A DNA stretch of 64,000 nt from Endozoicomonas sp965208385. GTDB lineage: Bacteria; Pseudomonadota; Gammaproteobacteria; Pseudomonadales; Endozoicomonadaceae. The notes below the pieces were generated by a model, which saw nothing but the letters and a program-made list of their open reading frames with translations, ran no database searches and was not told the DNA's origin. Shown here piece after piece: positions 36,484 through 46,499 of this stretch (position 1 is the first letter of the stretch; each line of letters opens with the position of its first letter). A program made the position numbers and the translations under genes. The stretch is from positions 95,524-159,523 of the forward strand of contig CBDBOO010000049.1 of the NCBI GenBank assembly GCA_965208385.1. The letters run 5' to 3'.

Positions 36484-37569
36484 TTATTTTGGCAACTGTC
36501 CTTCAACGCCTTCTACATACCAATTCATGGAAAGAATCTCGCGATCATTCAGTGTATTTCCATCAGCCACTCTGGTACTGCCATCCTGCCCTTTAACCGG
36601 TCCTGAAAAAATACTCATCTCACCATCAGCTATCCGCTTTTTCAAGGCTTCAACTTCTGCAATAACCTTCTTTGGAATCGCTTTATTGTAGGGTGCCATC
36701 TCCACCATGCCTGCAGCAAAGCCGCCCCAGACATCAGCAGCCTTCCAGTTTTTCTCCAGTACCGCTTTAGCCGTATCAGTGTAATACCCACCCCAGTGCA
36801 CCATGCTGCCTGTCAGATGAGCATCCGGGCCAAATTTACTCATATCGGTATCATAACCAAAGGCAAACACGCCTTTATCCTGAGCGGCCTGAACCGGTGC
36901 CGGTGAATCTGTGTGCTGGTTAATAATGTCTGCGCCCTGGGCTATTAACGCTTCTGCTGCTTCTCGTTCTTTAGCCGGGTCATACCAGCTATTGATCCAG
37001 ACCACTTTTACACTGGCATCAGGATTGACGCTTCTGAGACCGAGGGTAAAAGCATTTATACCCTGAACAACTTCCGGAATGGGGAAGGAACCTACATAAC
37101 CAATAACATTGGATTGGGTCATATGACCCGCTATAACCCCGGTGAGGTAACGGCCTTCGTAGAAGCGGGCAGAATAAGTGCCTACATTTTTGCCGCGTTT
37201 ATAGCCGGTGGCGTGCTGGAATTTCACCTTCGGGAATTTTTTTGCCACCTTGAGCGTTGGGTTCATGTAGCCAAAGGAGGTGGTGAAAATCAGATCATGC
37301 CCCTGCTGGGCCAGTTTACGAATAACCCGTTCAGCATCAGCGCCTTCAGAAACGCTTTCTACAAATGTGGTTTCCACCTGATTGCCCAGTTTCTCCTTCA
37401 TCTCACGACGACCTTCATCATGACCAAAAGTCCATCCGGCGTCCCCCACCGGACCCACGTAGACAAAGCCGATTTTCAGTGGTTTTTCCACGGCAATGGT
37501 GAGGTTTGTCAGTGCAATCAGGCCCATACCCACTAAGGCTAAGGCCATTTTTTTCAAGCAGGATTTCAT
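36484..37569 (-). CDS. BMP-family ABC transporter substrate-binding protein
   Basis: 361 aa from the ATG at 37569 (MKSCLKKMALALVGMG) with AGAGGA just before it. It has a Sec signal peptide with no lipobox cysteine at the cleavage site, so it is probably periplasmic. The fold is PnrA/Med type (IGFVYVGPVGDAGWTFGHDEGRR, YVGSFPIPEVVQGINAF, FAFGYDTDMSKFGPD). Family members bind purine nucleosides. The permease and ATPase genes lie upstream in the same operon. Confidence 0.93.
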   Translation of the reverse strand: MKSCLKKMALALVGMGLIALTNLTIAVEKPLKIGFVYVGPVGDAGWTFGHDEGRREMKEKLGNQVETTFVESVSEGADAERVIRKLAQQGHDLIFTTSFGYMNPTLKVAKKFPKVKFQHATGYKRGKNVGTYSARFYEGRYLTGVIAGHMTQSNVIGYVGSFPIPEVVQGINAFTLGLRSVNPDASVKVVWINSWYDPAKEREAAEALIAQGADIINQHTDSPAPVQAAQDKGVFAFGYDTDMSKFGPDAHLTGSMVHWGGYYTDTAKAVLEKNWKAADVWGGFAAGMVEMAPYNKAIPKKVIAEVEALKKRIADGEMSIFSGPVKGQDGSTRVADGNTLNDREILSMNWYVEGVEGQLPK

Positions 37570-37610
37570 TGTTTTTCCTCTTTTATAATACTGCAGTCTT
37601 TTTGCATTGA

Positions 37611-38537
37611 TCATCCGGCAGGATGATAGGCTTTACCGAGAGATACAGGTGCCAGAAGCTTGTTTCTCTCTTGATTTCGTGACAGTAAGACGAGCACAAC
37701 AATGGTTGCCAGGTAAGGCAGGGTTGCTAACAAGTTTGACGAAATAGAAACGCCTGCCCCCTGAAGTACCAGATGCATAATGCTGGCCAGCCCAAATAAC
37801 CAGGCCCCCAGTAATACACGTTCCACCCGCCAGCTGGCAAACACCACCAGGGCCAGGGCTATCCAGCCTCGTCCGGCGGTCATTCCTTCGGCCCAGAGTG
37901 GTGTATAAGCCAGAGACAGATAGCTTCCTCCCAGACCGGCCATGGCGCCACCAAAGAGGACTGCAAGCCAGCGAGTTCTCATAACAGGCAAGCCGACGGC
38001 TGAAGCCGAGTGGGGATTTTCACCAATGGCTTTTACTATTAATCCGGCTCTGCTGAATTTAAAAAATAACCAGACCGCCAGGCACAAGCCTAACGAGAGA
38101 TAAACCAGAGCGTCCTGACTGAACAAAACGATTCCAAAGAATGGGATGTCGGAAAAATAGGGGATCACCAGAGGCTGAATCCCTGTTATGGCTTTGCCAA
38201 CATATTCAGAACCCGCATAGGCGCTAAGACCAGCACCAAAAATCGTCAGGGCCAGACCGGTTGCCACCTGGTTTGCCCTCAGTCCGAGCGTGATAAAACC
38301 GAATAATGCCGACATGAACATACCCATAAGGATTCCGGTCAGCACGCCAATAATCAGACTTCCAGTGATCAGGGCACTGATGAAACCTGCAACGGCCCCC
38401 ATGAGCATCATGCCTTCCTGACCGAGGTTCAGCACACCACTCTTTTCACACACGAGTTCACCCAAAGCCACCAGTAATAACGGCGTACCGGTGCGTATCA
38501 TGGCGAACAATACATTAGTGATCAGATCAATATCCAT
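37611..38537 (-). CDS. Nucleoside-type ABC transporter permease
   Basis: 308 aa, eight or more hydrophobic segments, BPD_transp_2 family. LNLGQEGMMLMGAVAGF and GENPHSASAVGLPV are typical. It pairs with the second permease (38577-39659) to form the membrane channel, with the two-cassette ATPase and the BMP binding protein. It ends 42 bp before the binding-protein start. Confidence 0.92.
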   Translation of the reverse strand: MDIDLITNVLFAMIRTGTPLLLVALGELVCEKSGVLNLGQEGMMLMGAVAGFISALITGSLIIGVLTGILMGMFMSALFGFITLGLRANQVATGLALTIFGAGLSAYAGSEYVGKAITGIQPLVIPYFSDIPFFGIVLFSQDALVYLSLGLCLAVWLFFKFSRAGLIVKAIGENPHSASAVGLPVMRTRWLAVLFGGAMAGLGGSYLSLAYTPLWAEGMTAGRGWIALALVVFASWRVERVLLGAWLFGLASIMHLVLQGAGVSISSNLLATLPYLATIVVLVLLSRNQERNKLLAPVSLGKAYHPAG

Positions 38538-38576
38538 GATGCCTCCTGTCTCGGTTGGCTGTCTTGTCTATAGCGT

Positions 38577-39659
38577 TTACTCAAGATGACTGGCTACCCT
38601 TGAATGGTTAACACGGAGGCGGTAGCTAATGAGAAAGTCACAAGCCAGCAGAAAAAATAACAGCATGCCCTGAAACAGACTGCTTAACGCCAGAGGTAAT
38701 CCAAGATCAATTTGACTCATTTCGCCGCCCATATAAACCAGTGCCATCAACAGGCTGGCCAGCAATATACCCACAGGGTGCAGTCGTCCCAAAAAGGCAA
38801 CGATGATGGCTGAATAGCCATATCCCGGAGAAACAGAGGGAATCAGCTGACCAATGGGGCCGGTCACTTCACTCACCCCGGCCAGTCCGGCCAGAGCACC
38901 GCAGATCAATAAGCTGAGATACACCAGCCTTTTTTCCAGAAAACCGGCAAAATGACCCGCGCTGGCATCCAGGCCAATGACCCTGAGTTGAAACCCCACA
39001 AACGTTCGGGACAATAAAACCCAGACGGCCACCAGTGCCAGTAAGCCAAAAACCAGACCGATATGAAGCCGGGTTCCTTCCAATAGAACCGGTAAGAGAA
39101 CAGAATCGGAAAACAGTGCTGATTCTGGAAAATTAAAACCATCCGGATCTTTTAATGGACCATGAACAGCGTAAATCAACACATTCAATGCAATGTAATT
39201 AAGCATGATGGTGGTGAGAATTTCATTAGTGTTGAAATGATTTCTCAACATCGCCGGAATCAATGCCCAGAGCATCCCGGCCAGACTTCCGATCAGAAGC
39301 ACAATCACCATGCCCTGATAGCCTGGAGCATCCATGAATGTTAATGCCGCCCAACTGCCGGCAAGGGCTCCCATCAGTAACTGTCCTTCGGCTCCGATAT
39401 TCCAGACATTTGCCCGGAAACACACGGCAAGGCCCAGGGCGCAGAGCAGCATGGGCGTTGCTTTCACACCCAGTTCCGACAGGCCATAGCTATCACTCAC
39501 TGGCAGCACAAAAAAGGTATAGAGTCCCCGAACCGGATCGAGACCCTGAATAGCAAAAATTATGCCTCCCATGACCAGAGTCAGGGTGATCGCCAGCAGA
39601 GGTGATAAATACCGCATGACATCAGAGTCCTGCTGCCGTCGTTCAATAGTTAACCGCAT
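38577..39659 (-). CDS. Nucleoside-type ABC transporter permease
   Basis: 360 aa from the ATG at 39659 (MRLTIERRQQ). This start overlaps the ATPase stop by 10 bp; a longer frame to 39725 is less likely because it overlaps more. Hydrophobic segments fill the protein. The family motif NVWNIGAEGQLLMGALAG is present. Second channel subunit of the BMP-type importer. Confidence 0.92.
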   Translation of the reverse strand: MRLTIERRQQDSDVMRYLSPLLAITLTLVMGGIIFAIQGLDPVRGLYTFFVLPVSDSYGLSELGVKATPMLLCALGLAVCFRANVWNIGAEGQLLMGALAGSWAALTFMDAPGYQGMVIVLLIGSLAGMLWALIPAMLRNHFNTNEILTTIMLNYIALNVLIYAVHGPLKDPDGFNFPESALFSDSVLLPVLLEGTRLHIGLVFGLLALVAVWVLLSRTFVGFQLRVIGLDASAGHFAGFLEKRLVYLSLLICGALAGLAGVSEVTGPIGQLIPSVSPGYGYSAIIVAFLGRLHPVGILLASLLMALVYMGGEMSQIDLGLPLALSSLFQGMLLFFLLACDFLISYRLRVNHSRVASHLE

Positions 39660-41269
39660 GCAGGGCCGGACTCCTTTTGTTCCGCTGGATTCATCAGGGG
39701 CGCGGAAAATTCTCCAGCCATCCATTGCCCGACTTCATTCATTGAGGTTTTATTGGTTGCTTTTACCGGTGAGAGTTCACCATGACAGAGAGCCCCGATA
39801 CGGTCGCTGATCTGGAAAAGTTCTTCGAGATCTTCGGATATCACAATAATGGCCGCCCCCTGGTCACGAAGTGCAATAAGAGCTTGATGGATTCGGTTGG
39901 CAGCACCGACATCAACACCCCAGGTGGGACTGGCACAGACCAGCAGGCGAGGACTTTGAACAATTTCCCGGCCAATAATAAATTTTTGGAGATTGCCCCC
40001 GGACAGGCTTTTGGCGTCAGCAGATAGTCCGTGAGCCTTAACGCCAAACAATTCAACAACGCTGTCGGCAAAGGCCAGTATTCGATTTGTTTTCAGGAAA
40101 CCCCGATAGACAGTGTTCTGTAGAAAACCGGTCAGTAAACCATTTTCACTTAACGTCATATCGGGCACTGCACCACGTCCCAGACGTTCTTCAGGCACCA
40201 CCGCAATGCCTTTCTTGCGTCGACGGGCAGGTCTCAGTTTGCCAATAGGGGCGTTTTCCAGACAAATTGAGGATTGATGGCTGGCCAGCCGTTCGCCGCT
40301 GAGTAACTGCAATAATTCTTTCTGGCCATTTCCGGCCACGCCGGCCACGCCCAATATTTCACCCTTGTGTACTTTCAGACTGATATTGTTCAGCGCAGTA
40401 CCAAAATGATCCGTTGCCGTTTCTGATAATTGTTCAATCGTCAGGCACGCGTCGTCCGAATGAACTTTAGGATAACAAGTGCCCAGCGTTGTTTTACTTC
40501 CGACCATCATGCTGGCCAATTCTTCCGAAGAGGTGCTTCCCGGATCGCATTCGCCGGTCACTTGCCCCTGTCTGAGAACTGTAGCTTTGTGACAGAGTGA
40601 ACGAACTTCATGTAATTTGTGGCTGATAAACAGCAGGCTGCATCCTTCGAGCGACAGTTGTCGTAGTGCTCGAAAAAGGTTCTCGACTTCACCTGGCGTT
40701 AGCACGGATGTCGGTTCGTCAAGAATTAACAGTTTGATATCTTGTATCAGACAACGAATGATTTCGACTTTCTGCCGTTCTCCTGTGGAGAGAGAATAAA
40801 CCATGCGGTGAGGGTTAACAGGCATACCATAGCGACGTGAAATCAGATCAATTCGTTGGGCCAGATCAGACAGGTTGCGTGCCTGATTTTTATCCATAGA
40901 CAGCGCAATGTTTTCAACCACGCTCAATGTTTCAAACAGGGAAAAATGCTGGAACACCATGCCGATGCCCATCCGGCGAGCCTGTGCCGGAGATTTGATT
41001 ATAACCGGGTCACCATTCCACAGAATCTGGCCTTCATCAGGTTGGGTAACACCATAGAGAGTTTTCATCAGGGTGCTTTTTCCGGCACCATTTTCACCCA
41101 GCAGTGCATGGATTTCGCCGGGCATGATGTTCAGGTCGATCTGATTATTGGCTCGAATGCCGGGATAACACTTGGTGATACCTTTACACTGAATCCGGTG
41201 AATCCCGAGATCTTGTTCAGGGCAAATAGCATTGTCATCAGGTGTGACCGGATAGCTCGCAGACGTCAT
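39650..41269 (-). CDS. Nucleoside-type ABC transporter ATPase (two cassettes)
   Basis: 539 aa. Cassette 1 has Walker A GENGAGKST, signature LSTGERQKVEI and Walker B LLILDEPTSVL. Cassette 2 has GVAGNGQKELLQL in place of a strict Walker A, signature LSGGNLQKFIIGRE and the degenerate Walker B LLVCASPTWGVDVG. Such asymmetry is usual in simple-sugar and BMP-type importers. First gene of the operon; the promoter should be in 41270-41540. Confidence 0.94.
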   Translation of the reverse strand: MTSASYPVTPDDNAICPEQDLGIHRIQCKGITKCYPGIRANNQIDLNIMPGEIHALLGENGAGKSTLMKTLYGVTQPDEGQILWNGDPVIIKSPAQARRMGIGMVFQHFSLFETLSVVENIALSMDKNQARNLSDLAQRIDLISRRYGMPVNPHRMVYSLSTGERQKVEIIRCLIQDIKLLILDEPTSVLTPGEVENLFRALRQLSLEGCSLLFISHKLHEVRSLCHKATVLRQGQVTGECDPGSTSSEELASMMVGSKTTLGTCYPKVHSDDACLTIEQLSETATDHFGTALNNISLKVHKGEILGVAGVAGNGQKELLQLLSGERLASHQSSICLENAPIGKLRPARRRKKGIAVVPEERLGRGAVPDMTLSENGLLTGFLQNTVYRGFLKTNRILAFADSVVELFGVKAHGLSADAKSLSGGNLQKFIIGREIVQSPRLLVCASPTWGVDVGAANRIHQALIALRDQGAAIIVISEDLEELFQISDRIGALCHGELSPVKATNKTSMNEVGQWMAGEFSAPLMNPAEQKESGPACG

Positions 41270-41550
41270 GGATCGCTGCTCCCTGTATCAGCTATATTTT
41301 TATAGTTCTTATATCAGTATTTTTATTAATAATTCTTCTGATTTTAATAATCTATCAGACTGATTTTGTTAATATTGCCAGAAAGGCATTCTGTTTGCCG
41401 TATAAATATCAATAAAACCGAGGGGCAGGCGAAGAGTGCATGCCTTTTCCGGGAGACGGCGAAAGATAACGATGTTTTTCAATAGAACGATGTTTTCAAT
41501 AAATTGTACAATCTGACAGCAACAATAAAGTGATGGGGTTGAAGAGAATC

Positions 41551-41718
41551 ATGAAAAAATGGCAATGTGTAGTCTGCGGTTTTATTTATGATGAAGCCGA
41601 AGGGTGGCCGGAAGATGGCATCGTTGCAGGTACATCATGGGATGATGTACCTGACGATTGGTTATGTCCTGACTGCGGTGTAGGCAAAGATGATTTCGAA
41701 ATGATCGAAATTGGATGA
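41551..41718 (+). CDS. rubA: Rubredoxin
   Basis: 55 aa from the ATG at 41551 (MKKWQCVVCGFIY); the longer frame from 41530 adds seven residues with no family match. Four cysteines bind one iron: CVVCG and CPDCG. It carries electrons to a hydroxylase or an oxygen-detoxifying oxidoreductase. Rubredoxin near ubiC-ubiA-phoBR is also found in pseudomonads; here a transporter operon lies in between. Confidence 0.95.
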   Translation: MKKWQCVVCGFIYDEAEGWPEDGIVAGTSWDDVPDDWLCPDCGVGKDDFEMIEIG

Positions 41719-41852
41719 AATGGGAGAAATCCCGTCATTCCTTGCAACTCAAGACCTACAGGCTATTGCTCTGATGGCGTCAGTGATTTAGTCTGTTCCT
41801 GTTAACAACCCAACGGAAGACAATAAAAAAATTAAACGGAGTGTATAACATC

Positions 41853-42125
41853 ATGCGTAAACCAGAACTCGTTAATGCTATTGCTGATCAAGCTGATATT
41901 AGTAAGGACAAAGCATCTCAGGCCCTGAATGCTTTATTGGAAACAATCACCCAGGCTTTAAAATCTGAAGACACCGTTAATCTGGTTGGCTTTGGAACGT
42001 TCACTCAGCGCAGTCGGGCGGCCCGTGCGGGAAAGAACCCTCAAACAGGAGAAACTATCCAGATAGCAGCCAGTAATACCGTTGCTTTCAAACCGGGTAA
42101 AGCCTTGAAGGAAGCTGTAAATTAA
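41853..42125 (+). CDS. hup: HU-family nucleoid protein
   Basis: 90 aa from the ATG at 41853 (MRKPELVNAIADQAD), with GGAG ten bases upstream; the GTG at 41841 is less likely. The HU signature GFGTFTQRSRAARAGKNPQTGE forms the DNA-binding beta arm. It binds and bends DNA without sequence preference. A strong terminator follows. Confidence 0.95.
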   Translation: MRKPELVNAIADQADISKDKASQALNALLETITQALKSEDTVNLVGFGTFTQRSRAARAGKNPQTGETIQIAASNTVAFKPGKALKEAVN

Positions 42126-42167
42126 ATTTGTTTCTTGATCAGAACAGCTATTCAGAACAGCTATTCA

Positions 42168-42190
42168 GGGCAGCTTTGCTGCCCTTTTTT
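42168..42190 (+). terminator. Rho-independent terminator of hup
   Basis: Perfect stem GGGCAGC / GCTGCCC, TTT loop, then six T. It is preceded by a direct repeat of CAGAACAGCTATT (about 42140-42165). Confidence 0.92.
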
Positions 42191-42303
42191 CTCTATCTAT
42201 TCTCATTTTTTATAATACTCTTTTGACAAGTGTCCCTCTCTGTCGTTCTATACCGCGTATAAAGTACATTCTCCAAAAAAATCCACTGAAAGAGGGATAA
42301 ATC

Positions 42304-42663
42304 TTGAAATTCAGACTGCTGTTATGGGCGCTTGGTTTTATGATGAAGCGATCCAGTCGAAAAAGTGAGGTGTTTAAAAAGACACTGAGCGGAAAAGATC
42401 TGACCTTTCAACTCAGCAGCGTGGATGGTATTTCCCGTCACTTTATTGTGGTTAACAATACAGTCCGTTCTATTGCTGGAAACATTAGCGAGCCTACATT
42501 TGAGTTGTCATTTTCCAGTGCAGCCAAAGGCTTTGAGATTCTTACAGCCAAGAATAGCCAGCTCGCTTTTATGCAGGGAATCCAGGACAAGGATATTCAG
42601 GTCTCGGGAGACCTGAACCAGGTTTTATGGTTTCAATCCATGGCTAAAGCATTGAGAAAATAA
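42304..42663 (+). CDS. SCP2 sterol-carrier-domain protein
   Basis: 119 aa, TTG start with GAGGGAT upstream. The SCP2 lipid-binding fold is suggested by DLTFQLSSVDGISRHFIVVNN, EPTFELSFSSAAKGFEILTAKN and the C-terminal IQVSGDLNQVLWFQ. Small proteins of this kind bind lipids or ubiquinone precursors (compare UbiJ), and the ubi genes are nearby. It ends 3 bp from the convergent DUF2157 gene. Confidence 0.8.
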   Translation: MKFRLLLWALGFMMKRSSRKSEVFKKTLSGKDLTFQLSSVDGISRHFIVVNNTVRSIAGNISEPTFELSFSSAAKGFEILTAKNSQLAFMQGIQDKDIQVSGDLNQVLWFQSMAKALRK

Positions 42664-42666
42664 TCC

Positions 42667-43689
42667 TTATTTGCCGAGAAGCCACAATTTCTCGGCATAT
42701 CGCCCCACTAGCCATAAACTGATACCCAGAAGTCCGAAAAACAGCGCCTTGTGTAATCCATCCCAGAAAAATTCAAAAAAACGTGTATAGAGGTTAATAA
42801 ATAAAAAGGTTAATCCAAATCCCCGTAATACTGCGTCATCGGTTTTAACACCCACAACAATAGCTAAGCCGGAAGCAATTGCAAAAAGAAGGGACCAGTG
42901 GAACAGCTCGATTTGCTTAACCCCTCTCCAGATATCAATATCTCCGTAATTTCCAAAGATAGACATAATCCACAAAGCCAGAAACAGATAAAGCAAGCCC
43001 ATCACTCTGGTGGTTTTTCTGAATAGACTGAAACGTCCGGAAAACAGATAACTCAGCAGAATCAGGCACAGACCAAATGCAACGAAACGCAAAGGAAAAT
43101 TCATGCCCAGGTAATAGGCTCCCCAACCGGAAATATAACCTGTCTCAGCACCAAACCAGCTGGCAAGGGAGAGCAGGCTGAACAGCCAGACCAGATTGGA
43201 AGGCAATAGCAATGCCACACAGCCGTAAGCAAGTGCCGCCAGAAGCAGTAGAAGTGAAAAATGACCATTGCCGGTATCCAAGGCTTCACCCAGAAATGCA
43301 ATACTACCCGCCATACTGACAACGCCCAGAAAGAAAATAGCATCGTGGCTGAGTGTCCGCCCCGGACTACTGCGCTGCATTTTCAAACCAGCTAAAAAGA
43401 CTACGGCTGAAATAGCCACCAGAGAAATGCTTTTGGCGATAGGGGGTGTATTGAAAAGGCGTTTGAACAAATCAATCAGGAAATCATCCATTATCAGGGC
43501 TGATACGGAAATCAGAATACAGATAAGAGCAGACCAGAACGAATAGCGGGCCATTTTATGCCAATCAAATGCTTTTACTTCCAGAGATTCCTGTAATTGT
43601 TGGCTTTTTGAAGATTCCAGTGCACCTTCTTTCGCCCACTGACTCAGTGCATCGTTTAAAATACGATTTTCTTTTTTGGACACTTTCAT
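42667..43689 (-). CDS. DUF2157 inner-membrane protein
   Basis: 340 aa. A charged soluble head (residues 1-50, ILNDALSQWAKEGALESSKSQQLQE) is followed by about ten hydrophobic segments. This layout is that of the DUF2157 family, whose function is unknown. Convergent with the SCP2-domain gene. Confidence 0.82.
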   Translation of the reverse strand: MKVSKKENRILNDALSQWAKEGALESSKSQQLQESLEVKAFDWHKMARYSFWSALICILISVSALIMDDFLIDLFKRLFNTPPIAKSISLVAISAVVFLAGLKMQRSSPGRTLSHDAIFFLGVVSMAGSIAFLGEALDTGNGHFSLLLLLAALAYGCVALLLPSNLVWLFSLLSLASWFGAETGYISGWGAYYLGMNFPLRFVAFGLCLILLSYLFSGRFSLFRKTTRVMGLLYLFLALWIMSIFGNYGDIDIWRGVKQIELFHWSLLFAIASGLAIVVGVKTDDAVLRGFGLTFLFINLYTRFFEFFWDGLHKALFFGLLGISLWLVGRYAEKLWLLGK

Positions 43690-43842
43690 GGGATTAACCT
43701 CAATAAAGAAACTCTGCCATTAATCTTATTCTGAAGTGTAAGATAATTTTCCTAGTAAACCTGATGGGGCTTTCAGCACAGCTTGACACAAATCGTTCAT
43801 GAGTAACTACACCTAATATAGGGTTATCTTACCCCGTAATGG

Positions 43843-43871
43843 TTGACAGTCTAAGTTACGATCTCTATCAT
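43843..43871 (+). promoter_or_regulatory. Sigma-70 promoter of the tRNA-Leu pair
   Basis: TTGACA (43843-43848), 17-base spacer, TATCAT (43866-43871). GC-rich CCGCCGC follows the -10 box. A GC-rich discriminator is typical of stable-RNA promoters under stringent control. Confidence 0.85.
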
Positions 43872-43906
43872 CCGCCGCATCTTGAGTTGTTGAATACAAC
43901 GATAAG

Positions 43907-43993
43907 GCCCAGGTGGCGGAATTGGTAGACGCGCTAGCTTCAGGTGCTAGTGTCCGAAAGGGCGTGGAAGTTCGAGTCTTCTCCTGGGCACCA
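43907..43993 (+). tRNA. tRNA-Leu (CAG)
   Basis: 87 nt including the encoded CCA. Acceptor stem GCCCAGG / CCTGGGC, long variable arm (GTGTCCGAAAGGGCGTG region), anticodon loop TTCAGGT with anticodon CAG. Reads CUG. Identical to the second copy 46 bp downstream. Confidence 0.97.
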
Positions 43994-44039
43994 ATCAAAC
44001 ATTGTTTGTTTATCCTTATCAACACGACTTAAAGATATT

Positions 44040-44126
44040 GCCCAGGTGGCGGAATTGGTAGACGCGCTAGCTTCAGGTGCTAGTGTCCGAAAGGGCGTGG
44101 AAGTTCGAGTCTTCTCCTGGGCACCA
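44040..44126 (+). tRNA. tRNA-Leu (CAG), second copy
   Basis: Same 87-nt sequence as the first copy, also with the encoded CCA. It shares the promoter at 43843 and ends in the hairpin terminator at 44137. Confidence 0.97.
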
Positions 44127-44136
44127 GATTCCAAAC

Positions 44137-44166
44137 AAAAAAGCCAGACAATTGTCTGGCTTTTTT
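44137..44166 (+). terminator. Terminator of the tRNA-Leu pair
   Basis: Perfect palindrome AAAAAAGCCAGAC-AATT-GTCTGGCTTTTTT with a T-run on the plus side and an A-run on the other, so it can work in both directions (also for the gene ending at 44218). Confidence 0.93.
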
Positions 44167-44217
44167 GTTTTTCTCTATTCACCAATTCAATTGATGAACC
44201 CTTCATTATCTGATTGT

Positions 44218-45678
44218 TTATTCTGGCTGTTCGCCCCGAATCCATTGCTCAATGAGTTTTCGTCCGTCTCCGGTAAGATCAGTTCGAAGCCGTTTGCTCA
44301 TGGCATTCAAATCCTCTCTTTGTGTAGCACTCCTGGTTAACTGCTTTCTGATTTCATCCTCGGTTTTAGGTGTTAACTCCAGCGATAATGAGCTTGTTGC
44401 GGTACTCACTCCCCTATAGTTGCCCATGGGCAATTCAGGCAGTTTTTTTCCTTCTTTCAATATTAATTGAACGTATCTGAGAAAGAATAACTGGTTATAT
44501 TGATCAAAGGTCTGCTCTCTTTGATAGAATTTTTCAAGCATAGCCTTATAGACGGTATCTACACAGCTGGTGTCGCCTTTCAGTTTCTCCGGATTTCTTT
44601 GCATTTTTTGAGCATGTAAGGCCAATGCTTTTATATTTGTGATAGTTGGACTTGTTAGATATTCTTTGACCAGTTCGTTATCCGGGGTTGATCCATAGTA
44701 ATCTGATGTCAGGGTGGCTGAGTTCTCCTGCATTAATTTGAGATAATCATCGACTCTGCTTTGCGGACCATAGGCATCCTTGAAGCGTATTGCACTGAAC
44801 GCCTCATAGTCAGGTAGGGGGCCATCCTTCAGGTAGTCTTCCAACTGGTGTTCTCTGGCAAAGTCTGCAATTTGCTGTTGAAGCGTTTTTTTGAGATTCC
44901 TCAACCCCTGAATATTTTCTTTGCAGTCAGCACCAAGAGCGTGTTGAAGGAAGGGGCTGTTTTGATACAGACTCCAAACACCCTCAAGGTCATCATCCAT
45001 GCATTTTGTATGAAGCTCTTCAAACAGCGTATTCGTTGTTTCAATCACTTCAACAGGCAAGTCTGCCCTCTGGCATTTTATCTGGAGTGAGCCAGCTGCC
45101 TGATCGATTCTTTTCAGACTAGTCGTTGGCTGATCTTCCGGCGGGAGTATATCGGTGGTGATCTTATCCAACCTTGTTCTTATTTCACCGGTGTCGTCCC
45201 GGAAGCGTGGATCATCAGTCTCCTGTTTTCCGGCCATATTCTCCAGCTTTCCGACTGACTTCTCCATGGCTGATGCCCAGAGATTATCGTTATCAGCGTG
45301 TAGATAAGTGAGCAGTTCTGGTGGTTTGTCATGCCCCTTTTCGGCCATTTCCCCCAAAATCTCTGTAAACCGGGAAAATGACGGATGACTTTTTCCAGTG
45401 CTCTTGGCGGCGCTGGAAAAGTGCTCTCGAATAGCTGCTTTGATTTCATCGGGTGCCATAAGGTACTCGAGCCCTTCTATCAGTCTTGTAGAAAGGCTGG
45501 CTCTGGCAGCCGTAGGGACACCACTGGCTACACCAGACTCCTGTTTATCAGCCGCTGGCGTTACGGTAGAGCCACTCCACAAGCCTGTCGCCTCTCCCAA
45601 TGCCTTTAATGGGTTCCACCAGTTGATTTTGCCTGGTTCGCCGGTACTACCTGCTCCGCCTGGTCCATCCATGCTCAT
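44218..45678 (-). CDS. Hypothetical protein, possible secreted effector
   Basis: 486 aa, ATG at 45678 with GGAGA upstream. The first 60 residues are rich in G, S, P and A (MSMDGPGGAGSTGEPGK) and probably disordered. The remainder is helical and charged, with no signal peptide, membrane segment or recognised domain. A disordered head with a helical body, next to a eukaryotic-type tyrosine phosphatase remnant, resembles host-directed effectors, but nothing in the sequence proves secretion. Confidence 0.6.
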   Translation of the reverse strand: MSMDGPGGAGSTGEPGKINWWNPLKALGEATGLWSGSTVTPAADKQESGVASGVPTAARASLSTRLIEGLEYLMAPDEIKAAIREHFSSAAKSTGKSHPSFSRFTEILGEMAEKGHDKPPELLTYLHADNDNLWASAMEKSVGKLENMAGKQETDDPRFRDDTGEIRTRLDKITTDILPPEDQPTTSLKRIDQAAGSLQIKCQRADLPVEVIETTNTLFEELHTKCMDDDLEGVWSLYQNSPFLQHALGADCKENIQGLRNLKKTLQQQIADFAREHQLEDYLKDGPLPDYEAFSAIRFKDAYGPQSRVDDYLKLMQENSATLTSDYYGSTPDNELVKEYLTSPTITNIKALALHAQKMQRNPEKLKGDTSCVDTVYKAMLEKFYQREQTFDQYNQLFFLRYVQLILKEGKKLPELPMGNYRGVSTATSSLSLELTPKTEDEIRKQLTRSATQREDLNAMSKRLRTDLTGDGRKLIEQWIRGEQPE

Positions 45679-45866
45679 TGTTTTTCTCCATCGCCGGGTA
45701 AGATTACTTATAAGAATAGACAGCGATAGAAGTCATGCTTTCTAACGGTATAGTGGCTGATAGAAGAGGTTCGGATAGTTTGAAATGTTAAATTAACACA
45801 TATAAATCAAATAGTTAGTCATAAAAGGACTTGCTAAGGCTTCACAATAGCAAGATATTTCCAGCA

Positions 45867-46499
45867 CTATTGAGGCTGCCTGAATTGAGCCAGTGACTGT
45901 TCAACTCCCTTAAAAATATCGGCTTCAGCAATGCCTGTCAGCTGAGCCAGCGCTTTAAGCAGCATGTGCACCTGACTATCGTTAAGCACAAAAGCGTGAG
46001 TGCCTCGTTGTTCTCTTGAATTAATCATGCTCTCTACAAACCATTTGATCGCATTGCCTGCAGTTAATTCTTCTGCGTCATGCGCCCTCACCATTAACAG
46101 CAACTGAGTAAAGGTTCCAGCCCTGCCAACACCTGCTTCACAGTGAACAAGCAGCTTTCCTGCCTGCTCTCTGGTCAACAGATACCGAGCGAGAGAGATA
46201 AGGTAAACAGGATCTGACGCTTTCGCATCTTCCCACCCGTTGAGCTGATAGTGGGTTAGCTGATTTTCGGAGTTCTTCTTTTCCTGCCATTGAGTCACAT
46301 GCAATGAGAGTTTTGATATCGGAAGGGGTTGTGGATAAGTATCAGAATCAGCATCGAATAAAGACACAGGACCTGCTTCTATCAAAGGATTAAAGGTTAG
46401 ATACTCAGCCTTCTCGCCGGAAAGATTAACGACAGCTCTTATCTTCTCTCTGGAGGTCAGCGCCCAGAATGGTGTGCAATCGGTTAATTTTCGCAGCGT
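45867..46499 (-). pseudogene. Eukaryotic-type protein tyrosine phosphatase, N-truncated
   Basis: The active-site P-loop HCEAGVGRAGT matches HCxxGxxR(S/T), so the C-terminal half of a PTP domain is present (residues HVTQW... through the C-terminal helices). Reading upstream past the TTG at 46385 the frame gives PTP-like sequence (PFWALTSREKIRAVVNLSGE) but meets TAG at 46500-46502. Beyond the stop the same frame has NRISSTPFR, like the start of a PTP domain. The first part is therefore missing or mutated. Such phosphatases are often injected effectors. Confidence 0.7.
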